Origin: Nocardia huaxiensis
GTDB taxonomy: Bacteria > Actinomycetota > Actinomycetes > Mycobacteriales > Mycobacteriaceae
Assembly: GCF_013744875.1 (NCBI RefSeq)
Contig: NZ_CP059399.1
Span: 5,642,001 to 5,706,000, forward strand
Direction: 5' to 3'
DNA length: 64,000 nt
Shown here one piece after another: positions 9,876-18,317 of this stretch (its first letter is position 1; the number at the start of each line of letters is the position of its first letter). The notes under the pieces were generated by a model. It ran no database searches, was not told the DNA's origin, and saw nothing but the letters and a program-made list of their open reading frames with translations. Both the position numbers and the translations under genes were made by a program.

Positions 9876-11135
9876 TCAGGAGGCGTTCTCACACGGCTGT
9901 GCCCAGTCCGCATGGTGGACGGGGCAGCCGCGACGAGCGCCGTGGCAGACGTCGCACGGTTCGTCGCCGGTGCTGCCGGTGCCGTCGCATTCCTGGCAAT
10001 CCTGGAGGGCGCGTGCGCATTTCGCGCATGTCGCCGCGGCGGGGGCGGGAGCGGCGGGGACGCTCTCGATGGTCTGCGCGGGTGCTGTGCGGTTGGCGCG
10101 GGCCGCCTGTAATGCGGCGCGGGCCGATTCGAGGGTGATGCGCTCGGGGTCGATGCCTTCCCGGTCGAAGGCCGCCGCGGCGGCCGGTAGGTAGCGGTAG
10201 CGCAGGGGCAGGCGCAGGCGGGCGGCCGCCATGCGGGTGACGCGGAGCAGGGCGATATAGGAGTCGAAGCGCAATTGTTCGCCTGCGCTCCAGGACAGGC
10301 GTAGTTCCTCGCGCAGGCGGGGTTCCAGGGATCCGACGGTGAACATGCGGAGGGCGACCGTCAGGAGTGGGTCCACGAGGCGCAGGGCCGGGCGAATGCG
10401 TTCGGGGAAGAACTTGCTCTTCCAGGCGCCGGGACGGGCCAGGGCGACGGTGTATTGGGACAGTTTGGAATTCACCAGTTCGCGGCCCAGGACGTTGGCG
10501 TAGTAGACCTCGAATTCCGCGTAGGTGCCGGGCTGGGCGCGATCGTCCACGCCCATCATGGAGAACCACTCCTTCGATTCCTCGAAGATCTGTTCCTTCT
10601 CCGCGCGGGTCAGCGGTTTCGGGAACAGGCCCATGTCGCTGGCGCGGTAGATCTGTTCGAAGAAGGTGACGTGGGCCCAGTAGAAGGTTTCGGCATTGAT
10701 GGCGTGATAGGTGCGGCCGTTGGGCATGTCGCCCTTCACGGACTTGTGGAAGTTGCGGACCTGGATGCCGTATTTGCGGGCGTCCTCGGGTGCGGCGAAC
10801 AGGATGCCGCCGATGGACTTCGAAGAGTTCTTCGCGCGCTGGGTGAGGATCTTCAGATCGTGTGAGGACACCACCACGGAATGGTCGGAGACACCCTGGC
10901 CCAGTTGCGGCCACATGTTCTCGATAATGGCGGCACGCTGGCCGTTGGCGGCGAGCACGAACAGGTCACCCATGTACTTCCACAGCAGCGAGTTCGGCGG
11001 AACCGGATGTTGCGCACGGTCTTTAGGGCGCAGGCTGTCGTCGCCGCTGCGGTCGGGGATGCGGGTGCCGGCGTAGAAGACATTGCGGCCCACCGGCTCA
11101 TCGCGGTCGATGACGTCGTCGAGGAGGTCGGTCAT
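9876..11135 (-). CDS. MpaB/Lcp-type oxygenase with C-terminal DnaJ-like zinc finger
   Basis: A 419-residue protein whose first 360 residues form an oxygenase MpaB family (DUF2236) domain, related to latex-clearing protein. A typical core segment is NAETFYWAHVTFFEQIYRAS. Relatives are heme b oxygenases cleaving double bonds or side chains. The last fifty residues carry CxxC pairs at 370/373, 380/383 and 394/397 plus Cys404 and His407-408, with CxGxG spacing like the DnaJ zinc finger. I do not know this tail from the family. The ATG overlaps the upstream P450 stop (ATGA at 11132-11135), so the two are one operon and may act on the same lipid or terpenoid substrate. Confidence 0.82.
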   Translation of the reverse strand: MTDLLDDVIDRDEPVGRNVFYAGTRIPDRSGDDSLRPKDRAQHPVPPNSLLWKYMGDLFVLAANGQRAAIIENMWPQLGQGVSDHSVVVSSHDLKILTQRAKNSSKSIGGILFAAPEDARKYGIQVRNFHKSVKGDMPNGRTYHAINAETFYWAHVTFFEQIYRASDMGLFPKPLTRAEKEQIFEESKEWFSMMGVDDRAQPGTYAEFEVYYANVLGRELVNSKLSQYTVALARPGAWKSKFFPERIRPALRLVDPLLTVALRMFTVGSLEPRLREELRLSWSAGEQLRFDSYIALLRVTRMAAARLRLPLRYRYLPAAAAAFDREGIDPERITLESARAALQAARANRTAPAQTIESVPAAPAPAAATCAKCARALQDCQECDGTGSTGDEPCDVCHGARRGCPVHHADWAQPCENAS

Positions 11136-12592
11136 GACGGATCCTTCGGGTTCGATTCGCCCTCCAGCAGAGAGCTGAATGTTGGAACATTGTTGTGTAA
11201 ATGTCTCCTCATGGCGACGGCACGACGGCCCACATTCGGCGCGATGCCCCAGCGAATCTCGTTGTCCGAGAGTCGATCAACCGCCGCGACGGGTGCAGCA
11301 GGATCGCGGCGGCGCACGATCGCGGCGAATCCGCGCGAGGATCCGAGCGAGTTCTCGAAGGTCGGCAGCACATAGCCCGCGGGCACCCGCCACTCGAAAT
11401 CCCGTAGCAGCGCGTGGAATACGGTGAGGATCTCCATGCGGGCGAAATACATGCCGATGCACTTGTGTGCCCCGCCGCCGAAGGGCATCCACGCGGCCGG
11501 CGGCCCCTCGGCGCGGAACCGATCCGGATCGAAGCGCTGCGCCCGCGGCCACACGCGGGAGCTGGTCTGATGCTCCCACATGTTCACGATCACGTGCGTT
11601 CCCTTCGGGATTCGGTATCCCCCGAGTTCGGTGTCGGTGAGAGCGGTGCGCGCCGCGATCGGCACCGGCGGGCGCAGTCGCAGCGTCTCCTGCACGATGC
11701 GCCCCAGCTCGCCCAGCCCACCCAGCTGCTCGATGCTCAATTCCGTTGCCGCCGCGAGTGATTCGGCGCGCGCCCGCTCCTGCCACCCGGGCTGCGACCC
11801 GAGGTAGTACGCCATGTTCGTCATGGTGATGGTCGAGGTGTCGTGCGCGGCGAACAGGAAGAAGATCATGTGGTGGATGATCTCGCCGTCGGTGAAGGGA
11901 TCGCCGTCGTGCGAGGTCGAATGACACAGGTGCGACATGAGATCGTCGGAGCGCTCGGCGCGTTTGCGCGGAATGCGTTCGGCCAGGAAGCGGTACAGCG
12001 ACCAGCGCGCCCGCTGCGCCCGCACCACATTGATGTGCACGACCTGGTCGAACCAGCGGCCGACCCGATCCACCTCCGCGTCGGTGAACTCCTCGCCGAG
12101 GAAGACCTCGAGCGCGACGCGCATGGCGATCCGTTTGAACAGCACCCGCAGATCCACCCGGGCACCCACCGGGCAGGCGGCCACCTGCGCGCGGATGCTC
12201 GGGCCCACCCGGTCCGCGTACTCGGCCAGCCGGGCCGGTGTCATCACCTGCTGGATGAGCAGGCGGTCATTGCGATGCTCCCCGAATTCACGCTGTAGCA
12301 ATGCCTTTCGGAACATCAACAGCAGCAGCAAGCGCCACGCGGGGGCAGCGGAGAACACCGCCTGCCGATTCATGGTGACCAGCCTGGCCAGTTCGTCCTC
12401 GGAGGCCAGCACGAACTTCGTCAGGGGTACGCGCACCAGCGGACCATGGCGCTCACGGGCGGGGGCGAACGCATCGCCCGGGGATTTCCCCCGCACCGCG
12501 CGCCAGCCGATGGCCACCAGGTCGATCGGCGTGACCGCGGGCACCGATTCTCCCGCGAATGCGGAACGCCCCGCCCGGATTCCGAGGGTCAT
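11132..12592 (-). CDS. Cytochrome P450 (CYP136-like) with long C-terminal extension
   Basis: A 486-residue P450. Motifs are AAHDTS in the I helix, ETLR (ExxR) in the K helix, and the heme loop FGGGAHKCIG. About sixty residues continue after the usual end of the fold, finishing with a basic RRAVAMRRHLHNN stretch. It starts at ATG 12590-12592, seven bases after AAAGGAGAG. It is divergent from a ferredoxin/ferredoxin-reductase gene that could supply its electrons and is coupled to an MpaB-type oxygenase downstream. Resemblance to mycobacterial CYP136 is from memory. The substrate is unknown. Confidence 0.88.
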   Translation of the reverse strand: MTLGIRAGRSAFAGESVPAVTPIDLVAIGWRAVRGKSPGDAFAPARERHGPLVRVPLTKFVLASEDELARLVTMNRQAVFSAAPAWRLLLLLMFRKALLQREFGEHRNDRLLIQQVMTPARLAEYADRVGPSIRAQVAACPVGARVDLRVLFKRIAMRVALEVFLGEEFTDAEVDRVGRWFDQVVHINVVRAQRARWSLYRFLAERIPRKRAERSDDLMSHLCHSTSHDGDPFTDGEIIHHMIFFLFAAHDTSTITMTNMAYYLGSQPGWQERARAESLAAATELSIEQLGGLGELGRIVQETLRLRPPVPIAARTALTDTELGGYRIPKGTHVIVNMWEHQTSSRVWPRAQRFDPDRFRAEGPPAAWMPFGGGAHKCIGMYFARMEILTVFHALLRDFEWRVPAGYVLPTFENSLGSSRGFAAIVRRRDPAAPVAAVDRLSDNEIRWGIAPNVGRRAVAMRRHLHNNVPTFSSLLEGESNPKDPS

Positions 12593-12634
12593 CACCCTCT
12601 CCTTTCCCGGTCGTCGTCGACCGCGAAGGGCACG

Positions 12635-12670
12635 TCCCGAAAAGCCTTGATACGTCGGGACAAATTTGTT
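12635..12670. promoter_or_regulatory. Palindromes in the P450/reductase divergent promoter
   Basis: A seven-base inverted repeat GTCCCGA (12635-12641)/TCGGGAC (12656-12662) and a perfect palindrome ACAAATTTGT (12661-12670) overlap, midway between the two divergent starts. The TetR gene at 15988-16596 closes this cluster and is a candidate ligand-responsive repressor. Confidence 0.5.
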
Positions 12671-12752
12671 TCTATGGTACAAGCGGGTGTGCGGGATGGG
12701 CAACAGAATGATCCGGTCCATCCAATGCCCGGTCGCGGAAGGTTCGCCACCG

Positions 12753-15700
12753 ATGACGTTCGTGATCACCCAATCCTGTTGCGGCGACGCGAGTTGCGTC
12801 AGCGTGTGCCCGGTGAACTGCATCCACCCGACGCCGGAGGAACAGCGGTTCGCCACCGCGGAGATGCTCTACATCGATCCCGGCAGTTGCATCGACTGTG
12901 GTTTGTGCCTACCCGAATGTCCGGTCGGCGCAATCGTTCCCGATCACGAGCTGGACGCACGGTCGGCGGGCTACCTGCGCATCAATGCCGACCACTACCG
13001 CGATCACGATGTGTCACACGGCCTGTCCGCGCCGGCGCAGGCTCCCGTTCTGCCCGCCCGCGCGCGCTACCGGGTTGCCCTGGTGGGCGCCGGACCGTCC
13101 GCCTTCTATGTCGCGGCCGAACTGCTGAAACATACTGGGGTGCGGATCGATATGTTCGACCGCCTGCCGACGCCGTACGGCCTCGTGCGGACCGGGGTGG
13201 CTCCCGATCATGGCGCGACCAGACGGTTCGAGGCGGTGTTCGCAGCGGTCGCCGGCCGCTCGAACTTCCGCTATCTGCTGAATATCACTGTGGGCGAGCA
13301 TATTTCGCATACCGAGCTGCGGCGTTGCTACGACGCCGTCGTGTACGCCGTCGGTGCGCCCGCCGCCCGACGACCGGGGATCCCCGGTGAGGACTTGCCC
13401 GGGTCACTGTCCGCGAGTGATTTCGCGGGCTGGTACAACGGCCATCCGGCGCAGGCGGGCCTGACACCGGCGCTGTCCGGACCGCGAGCGGTGATCGTGG
13501 GCAATGGCAATGTGGCACTGGATGTGGCCCGCGTCCTGCTCACCGAACCCGAGAATCTAGCCGCCACCGATATCGCCGATCACGCCCTCCAGGCACTGCG
13601 GGACAGCCGGATCGAAGAGGTGGTGATCCTCGGCCGACGCGGGATTACGCAGGCCGCCTTCACTATCGGCGAGTTCCTCGGAGTCGGCGCACTGCCCGGG
13701 GTGGATGTGGTCATCGACCCTGTGGAGCTCCTCCTCGACGAGGCGGCACGCGCTGCCGAAGCAGCGGGGACGCTCGACAGCACGATCACGACGAGACTGC
13801 GGGTGGCACGCGAAGCCGCCGCCCGGGCACCGACATCCGGGAACAAGCGGCTGGTCTTCCGCTTCCTGACAGCACCGCACGCCCTGCACGGCGAGCACTC
13901 CGTCACGGGAATCGGCGTGGTGCGCAATGACTACGCGACGATCAACGGCCGCCAGACCGTCATCCCGACGCATGATCACACCACCCTCGACGCCACCCTG
14001 GTCGTGTACGCCATCGGGCAGCGCGGGGTCCCGCTGCCCGGCCTGCCGTTCGATCCGACGCTCGGCAGCGTGCCCAATGCAGCCGGGCGGGTACTGACTC
14101 ATCCACGCGGGCACCGGATTCCGGGTGTCTACGTGGTGGGCTGGTGCAAACGCGGCGCGACCGGCGGCATCGGCCTCAATCGTCGTTGCGCCGCCGAAAC
14201 CGCTGCCGCCGTCCTCGCCGATCTCGACAGCGGCCTGCTCCCCCGCCCCCGGCGATCCCCCGACGAACTACTGGATCTGGCGGCCCGTCGCGGCGCGGAC
14301 CCGATCGACGGACGCGGTTGGCGCAGGATCGACACTCTGGAACGTTCGGCGGGCGCACGGGCTGGACGACCGCGCCGCAAACTCACCGATCTCGACACCC
14401 TGCGCGCGGTGGCGCACAACCGCGCCGAGGCTCTACCGCACCCACTCAGGAGTAATTCCATGACCTCCTCCACCTCCGCCGGTCAACGGCCGGACAATTC
14501 GGCGCACAATGCTTCTCGACCCGCATCCGCCGAATCGCTCACGCTGTCGGAGATCCTCGAACGCCAGCGCGCCGCTTTCCTGCGAGACGGCCTCCCGGAC
14601 GCGGAACAGCGCCGCGATCGACTGGATCGCCTCGCGGCCATGCTCGCCGAGAATGTCGACGAGATCGCCGACGCCCTGCAGGAGGACTACGGCTCCCGCC
14701 CGCGGGTGTGGACGGTCGCGGGCGAGGTGGGATTCTGTGTCGCCCAAGCTGTTTACGCGAAAACCCAGCTGTCCCGCTGGATGCGCCCGCACCCCACCGC
14801 CCTGTCCCGGCTGCCGGGGATGGTGCAGGAAGTGCGCACCGATCCGCGCGGCGTGGTGGGCGTGATCGGGCCGTGGAACTTTCCCGTCATGCTCACCATG
14901 TCGCCCGCGGTGGACGCGCTGGCGGCGGGCAATCGGGTGATGATCCGGCCGTCCTCGGTCACCGCCCGGGTCACCGGGGTGCTGACACGCATTGCGCCAC
15001 GGTACTTTCCGGTGGAGGAGCTGGCCGTCATCTCACCCCGGCACGGTCGGGGCGCCGATTTCTCGAAGCTCCCGTTCGACAGCCTGTTCTTCACCGGCTC
15101 ACCGGAGGTCGGCGCGTCGGTCGCGGCGGATGCGGCCGTCAATCTGGTGCCGGTCACCCTGGAGTTGGGCGGAAAGAATCCGGTGGTGGTCGACCGGTCC
15201 GCGGACCCGCGCGCCGCCGCTCGGGCTGTCGCCCGGTCCCGGCTGGGACACAGCGGGCAGATCTGCCTCTCACCGGATTACGTGTTCGTGCCCGAGGAAT
15301 CCGCGGACGCCTTCATCGACGAAGTGCTCGGCACCTGGCGGGCGGATCTCGCCGCCGGTGTCGTGGACAATCCGGAGTACACCTCGATCATCAACTACGC
15401 CAACTACATTCGCGTGCTCGGCTTGATCGAGGACGCGGTCGGCAAGGGCGCGGTCGCCCGCGAGGTAGTGCCCGCGGGCGAGAAGCTGCCGGATCCGCTG
15501 ACCCGCAAGATCGCACCCACCCTGCTCACCGGCGTCACCGGCACGATGGCGGTGGACAGCGAGGAGGTGTTCGGGCCGGTGCTGACCGTGCACTGCTACG
15601 ACGATCTGACACAGCCGATTTCGCATATCACGGCACACGATCCGCCCTTGACGCTCTACTGGTACGGTCCGCGCGGCGAGCGCTTCGACCGCGTGGTGAA

Positions 15701-15983
15701 CGGAACCCGCAGCGGCTCGGTGAACATCGGCGATCTCATGCCCAATCTGGCATTCAATGTGCCCTTCGGCGGGGTCGGCCGCAGCGGGATCGGCAACTAT
15801 CACGGCCACGCCGGATACCTCACCTTCTCCCATCAGCGCACCATCGCGCGCACACCGGTCCAGGCCATGACCGCGACCCTGCTGTCCCCCGGCTACACCG
15901 GGAATCTCGAACGCGCGGTACGGCTCAGCGCCATGCTCCTGACCCGCTACGGGCGCGGACTGGCCGCGCGCCGGCTGGGCTGA
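12753..15983 (+). CDS. Ferredoxin/NADPH-ferredoxin reductase fused in frame to aldehyde dehydrogenase
   Basis: An uninterrupted frame of 1076 codons. Residues 1-60 are a bacterial ferredoxin with cysteines at 9, 15, 19, 23, 46, 49, 52 and 56. Residues 107-560 are an FprB-like NADPH-ferredoxin reductase with FAD motif GAGPS (112-116), RTGVAPDH and nucleotide motif GNGNVALD. From Met570 a complete aldehyde dehydrogenase follows. No stop separates them: the codons AGG AGT AAT TCC ATG hold both a ribosome site and the dehydrogenase start. Either a true fusion or a lost stop with internal initiation is possible. The reductase probably serves the divergent P450, and the dehydrogenase would oxidise an aldehyde made from its product. 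The start is ATG 12753 after GGAAGG. Confidence 0.8.
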   Translation: MTFVITQSCCGDASCVSVCPVNCIHPTPEEQRFATAEMLYIDPGSCIDCGLCLPECPVGAIVPDHELDARSAGYLRINADHYRDHDVSHGLSAPAQAPVLPARARYRVALVGAGPSAFYVAAELLKHTGVRIDMFDRLPTPYGLVRTGVAPDHGATRRFEAVFAAVAGRSNFRYLLNITVGEHISHTELRRCYDAVVYAVGAPAARRPGIPGEDLPGSLSASDFAGWYNGHPAQAGLTPALSGPRAVIVGNGNVALDVARVLLTEPENLAATDIADHALQALRDSRIEEVVILGRRGITQAAFTIGEFLGVGALPGVDVVIDPVELLLDEAARAAEAAGTLDSTITTRLRVAREAAARAPTSGNKRLVFRFLTAPHALHGEHSVTGIGVVRNDYATINGRQTVIPTHDHTTLDATLVVYAIGQRGVPLPGLPFDPTLGSVPNAAGRVLTHPRGHRIPGVYVVGWCKRGATGGIGLNRRCAAETAAAVLADLDSGLLPRPRRSPDELLDLAARRGADPIDGRGWRRIDTLERSAGARAGRPRRKLTDLDTLRAVAHNRAEALPHPLRSNSMTSSTSAGQRPDNSAHNASRPASAESLTLSEILERQRAAFLRDGLPDAEQRRDRLDRLAAMLAENVDEIADALQEDYGSRPRVWTVAGEVGFCVAQAVYAKTQLSRWMRPHPTALSRLPGMVQEVRTDPRGVVGVIGPWNFPVMLTMSPAVDALAAGNRVMIRPSSVTARVTGVLTRIAPRYFPVEELAVISPRHGRGADFSKLPFDSLFFTGSPEVGASVAADAAVNLVPVTLELGGKNPVVVDRSADPRAAARAVARSRLGHSGQICLSPDYVFVPEESADAFIDEVLGTWRADLAAGVVDNPEYTSIINYANYIRVLGLIEDAVGKGAVAREVVPAGEKLPDPLTRKIAPTLLTGVTGTMAVDSEEVFGPVLTVHCYDDLTQPISHITAHDPPLTLYWYGPRGERFDRVVNGTRSGSVNIGDLMPNLAFNVPFGGVGRSGIGNYHGHAGYLTFSHQRTIARTPVQAMTATLLSPGYTGNLERAVRLSAMLLTRYGRGLAARRLG
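14460..15983 (+). CDS. Aldehyde dehydrogenase (internal start of the fused frame)
   Basis: A 507-residue aldehyde dehydrogenase of the coniferyl/fatty-aldehyde (family 3-like) type, NAD(P)-dependent. The catalytic Glu235 is in LELGGKNP, the nucleophile Cys269 is in SGQIC, and the membrane-leaning C-terminus (SHQRTIARTP then a hydrophobic stretch) resembles family 3 enzymes. AGGAG at 14447-14451 sits eight bases before this ATG, so it can be made separately even though the ferredoxin reductase frame runs straight into it. Residues 2-28 are a low-complexity Ser/Ala/Asn segment that could act as a linker. Confidence 0.75.
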   Translation: MTSSTSAGQRPDNSAHNASRPASAESLTLSEILERQRAAFLRDGLPDAEQRRDRLDRLAAMLAENVDEIADALQEDYGSRPRVWTVAGEVGFCVAQAVYAKTQLSRWMRPHPTALSRLPGMVQEVRTDPRGVVGVIGPWNFPVMLTMSPAVDALAAGNRVMIRPSSVTARVTGVLTRIAPRYFPVEELAVISPRHGRGADFSKLPFDSLFFTGSPEVGASVAADAAVNLVPVTLELGGKNPVVVDRSADPRAAARAVARSRLGHSGQICLSPDYVFVPEESADAFIDEVLGTWRADLAAGVVDNPEYTSIINYANYIRVLGLIEDAVGKGAVAREVVPAGEKLPDPLTRKIAPTLLTGVTGTMAVDSEEVFGPVLTVHCYDDLTQPISHITAHDPPLTLYWYGPRGERFDRVVNGTRSGSVNIGDLMPNLAFNVPFGGVGRSGIGNYHGHAGYLTFSHQRTIARTPVQAMTATLLSPGYTGNLERAVRLSAMLLTRYGRGLAARRLG

Positions 15984-15987
15984 ACCA

Positions 15988-16596
15988 CTACCGGACCAGC
16001 GGCGCCAGATACCGTTCGGCGAACTGCCGGGCGGATTCCGGATCCATGATGTCGACCCGCGAAGAAGGCAACTGCACCAGCGAGCCGGCCACCCGCACCA
16101 GCACCTCCGACGCCAGTTCCAGCTCGTCCTGCTCCATGGTCGACCCCGCATGCCGCAGCGTCCCCGCGATCAGGGCCACCGCCTCGTCGAACAGCCGCCG
16201 ATCGCCTCCCGCCGCCAAATCCACCAGCGTGCCCAGTATTTCGACCTCGGTCGTGAACCACCGTCGCAGCAGCGGATTCTCGGTGAACTGCCGCGACGCC
16301 TCCGCGAACGCCTCCACCACCGCCGCCTGCGGCCCGTGCCCCCGCGTCACCCCCGCCAGCCGCTGCCCCACCTCCGCGAACACCTCACGCGCCACCCCCA
16401 GCAGCAACTCCTCCTTGCTCCGGAATCGCCGATACAGTGTGCTCCGGCTCACCCCCGCCCGCCGCGCCACCTCGTCCACATTCGCCCGCCGCACACCGAC
16501 TTCCGCGAACTCCGCCGCGGCCGCATCGAGAATGTCCCGCTCCTGCTGCTCCGGGCTCGCGCTGCTGCGCAACTGCCGACGAACAGGACTCGCCAC
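15988..16596 (-). CDS. TetR family regulator
   Basis: A 202-residue TetR-type repressor with the DNA-binding segment VDEVARRAGVSRSTLYRRF and a divergent ligand domain. GTG 16594-16596 is preferred because GGGGGA lies about seven bases upstream; the frame is open back to 16653. It converges on the aldehyde dehydrogenase, four bases from its stop, and probably controls this oxidation cluster. A short palindrome GACATTGTC (16629-16637) precedes it and may be an autoregulatory site. Confidence 0.88.
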   Translation of the reverse strand: MASPVRRQLRSSASPEQQERDILDAAAAEFAEVGVRRANVDEVARRAGVSRSTLYRRFRSKEELLLGVAREVFAEVGQRLAGVTRGHGPQAAVVEAFAEASRQFTENPLLRRWFTTEVEILGTLVDLAAGGDRRLFDEAVALIAGTLRHAGSTMEQDELELASEVLVRVAGSLVQLPSSRVDIMDPESARQFAERYLAPLVR

Positions 16597-16677
16597 GCCG
16601 GTCCCCCAATCATCCGAAACATCCGGACGACATTGTCTCATGCGATCTTTCACACCGGCTGCCGCGTCGCACCCGCT

Positions 16678-17676
16678 TCAGGTGACTGAGGCCGTCCGGG
16701 CGGCGCGACCCGCGCGGGCGGCCAAATCGGTGAAGGCAGCGTGCAACTGCGGAGGGCCGATGACCTCGATCTCGGTGTCGAAACGAGCCAGCGTCGCGGC
16801 CAGTGCCGCCCAAGACCACGAACCGATCAGGACTCTGGTCCGGGTGGGGCCGCACGGCTCGGCGATGCCGTCACCGACGAAGGGGGCCACCCGTTGCACG
16901 GGGAGATCGAGGATCGCCTCCCCGCTGCAAGGCCAAACATCCCCGCTGTCAGAGCCTTTGAACCGCGCGGAAAGAAATGCGGCGATGTCGCCACCCGGCA
17001 GTTCACGAGCCGCGAAACGCGGCCCGTTCGGGATTCGAAGGGTCATCCGATCGGTGCGGTAAACCCGCCAATCCCCGTGCTCGGCAACCCATCCGATGAG
17101 ATACCAGCGTCCGTTCCGGACCACCAGATGGTGCGGCTGCACGCACCGCGGCTGCCCGGAGCGGTCCTGAGCCTGCCCCGTCTCCGGCGAGTAATCGAAC
17201 CGCACTTCCTCCTGGGAACGGACCGCCTCACTCAGCGCCAACAGAACACGGGTGTCGACCCGCGGAGCGGCCCCGGGCGCGACCGCGGTGATCTCGACCG
17301 CGTCGACGCGCTGCCGCAAGCGTGCAGGCAATACCTGACGCACAGTCGCCAGCGCCCGCTCCGCGGCCTCTTCCATGCCCGCACCCATGGCCGTCACGCC
17401 ACGCAATGCCACCACCAGCGCCACCGCCTGCTCATCATCGAACAGCAACGGCGGCAGCTCGCTCCCCGCCTCCAACCGATAACCCCCGTCGGGCCCCTTG
17501 ACCGCCCGAACCGGATACCCCAGCTCACGCAGCCGATCAATGTCCCGCCGCACCGTGCGCTCACTGACCTCCAGCCGCCGAGCGAGCACCCCACCCGGCC
17601 AGTCCCGCCGCACCTGCAGCAACGACAGCAAGGCAAGCAGCCGCCGGGAGGTCACCGTCGAGGAAGCAATCGGCAT
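16678..17676 (-). CDS. WYL-domain transcriptional regulator (YafY type)
   Basis: A 332-residue regulator. Residues 1-60 hold a winged HTH (LARRLEVSERTVRRDIDRLR), the middle holds the WYL domain with RWYLIGWVAEHGDWRVYRTD, and the C-terminus is a WCX-type extension. Such proteins sense small ligands or nucleic acid and usually regulate a neighbouring gene. Here the divergent neighbour is a VOC protein 111 bases away, the usual pairing for this family in actinobacteria. The start is ATG 17674-17676; the open frame continues upstream to 18243 but lacks family sequence there. Confidence 0.88.
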   Translation of the reverse strand: MPIASSTVTSRRLLALLSLLQVRRDWPGGVLARRLEVSERTVRRDIDRLRELGYPVRAVKGPDGGYRLEAGSELPPLLFDDEQAVALVVALRGVTAMGAGMEEAAERALATVRQVLPARLRQRVDAVEITAVAPGAAPRVDTRVLLALSEAVRSQEEVRFDYSPETGQAQDRSGQPRCVQPHHLVVRNGRWYLIGWVAEHGDWRVYRTDRMTLRIPNGPRFAARELPGGDIAAFLSARFKGSDSGDVWPCSGEAILDLPVQRVAPFVGDGIAEPCGPTRTRVLIGSWSWAALAATLARFDTEIEVIGPPQLHAAFTDLAARAGRAARTASVT

Positions 17677-17787
17677 ACCCGCCAGATTGCCACCAGTACC
17701 GGACAATCCCTGACCGCTACCCCTGACATGGTGGCTCTCGTCGCCGGAATTCCGCCGACACGACATCACCCCGAAGGACGAACCACC

Positions 17788-18255
17788 ATGTCGCTCGACA
17801 CCGTCGCCCACCTCAACTTCCACGGCCAAGCCCGCGCAGCCCTGGAGTTCTACCGATCCGTCTTCGGCGGCCACACCACCGCCATCACCTACGCCGACTT
17901 CGGCATGCCCGCCGAATCCCCCGACGCCACCAAGGTCGTCTTCGGCCAGGTCACCGCCGACAACGGCTTCCGCATCATGGCCTACGACGTCCCCGGCCCC
18001 GAGGCCCCGGCAACCAGCCCGGCCCCCACCACCCGCCGCGAGCACGGCACCACCATCACCACAGACCGCTTCTTCCTCTCCGTCCGAGGCGACACCGTCG
18101 AGGAAGTCGCCGCCCGCTGGGAACGCCTCGCAGCGGGCGCAACAATCATCGAGCCCTACGGCCCAACCCAGTGGGCACCCGCCTTCGGAATGCTCACCGA
18201 CCGCTTCGGCATCACCTGGATCCTCGACGTAGCAACCGAACACACCCCCGCCTGA
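17788..18255 (+). CDS. VOC family protein (PhnB-like)
   Basis: A 155-residue glyoxalase/bleomycin-resistance-fold protein of the PhnB-like type: HLNFHGQARAALEFYRSVFG at the start and FGMLTDRFGITW near the end. Such proteins bind a metal or small ligand, but many have no proven enzyme activity. It starts at ATG 17788 after CGAAGGACG. It is divergent from the WYL regulator, which probably controls it. The codons are strongly biased to C in the third position. Confidence 0.88.
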   Translation: MSLDTVAHLNFHGQARAALEFYRSVFGGHTTAITYADFGMPAESPDATKVVFGQVTADNGFRIMAYDVPGPEAPATSPAPTTRREHGTTITTDRFFLSVRGDTVEEVAARWERLAAGATIIEPYGPTQWAPAFGMLTDRFGITWILDVATEHTPA

Positions 18256-18317
18256 GTCACGTCACCCGCGGGTCGGCGCGCCGCCCCCTACCCGTGCGTC
18301 TGCGCTCCGGCCCGCCT

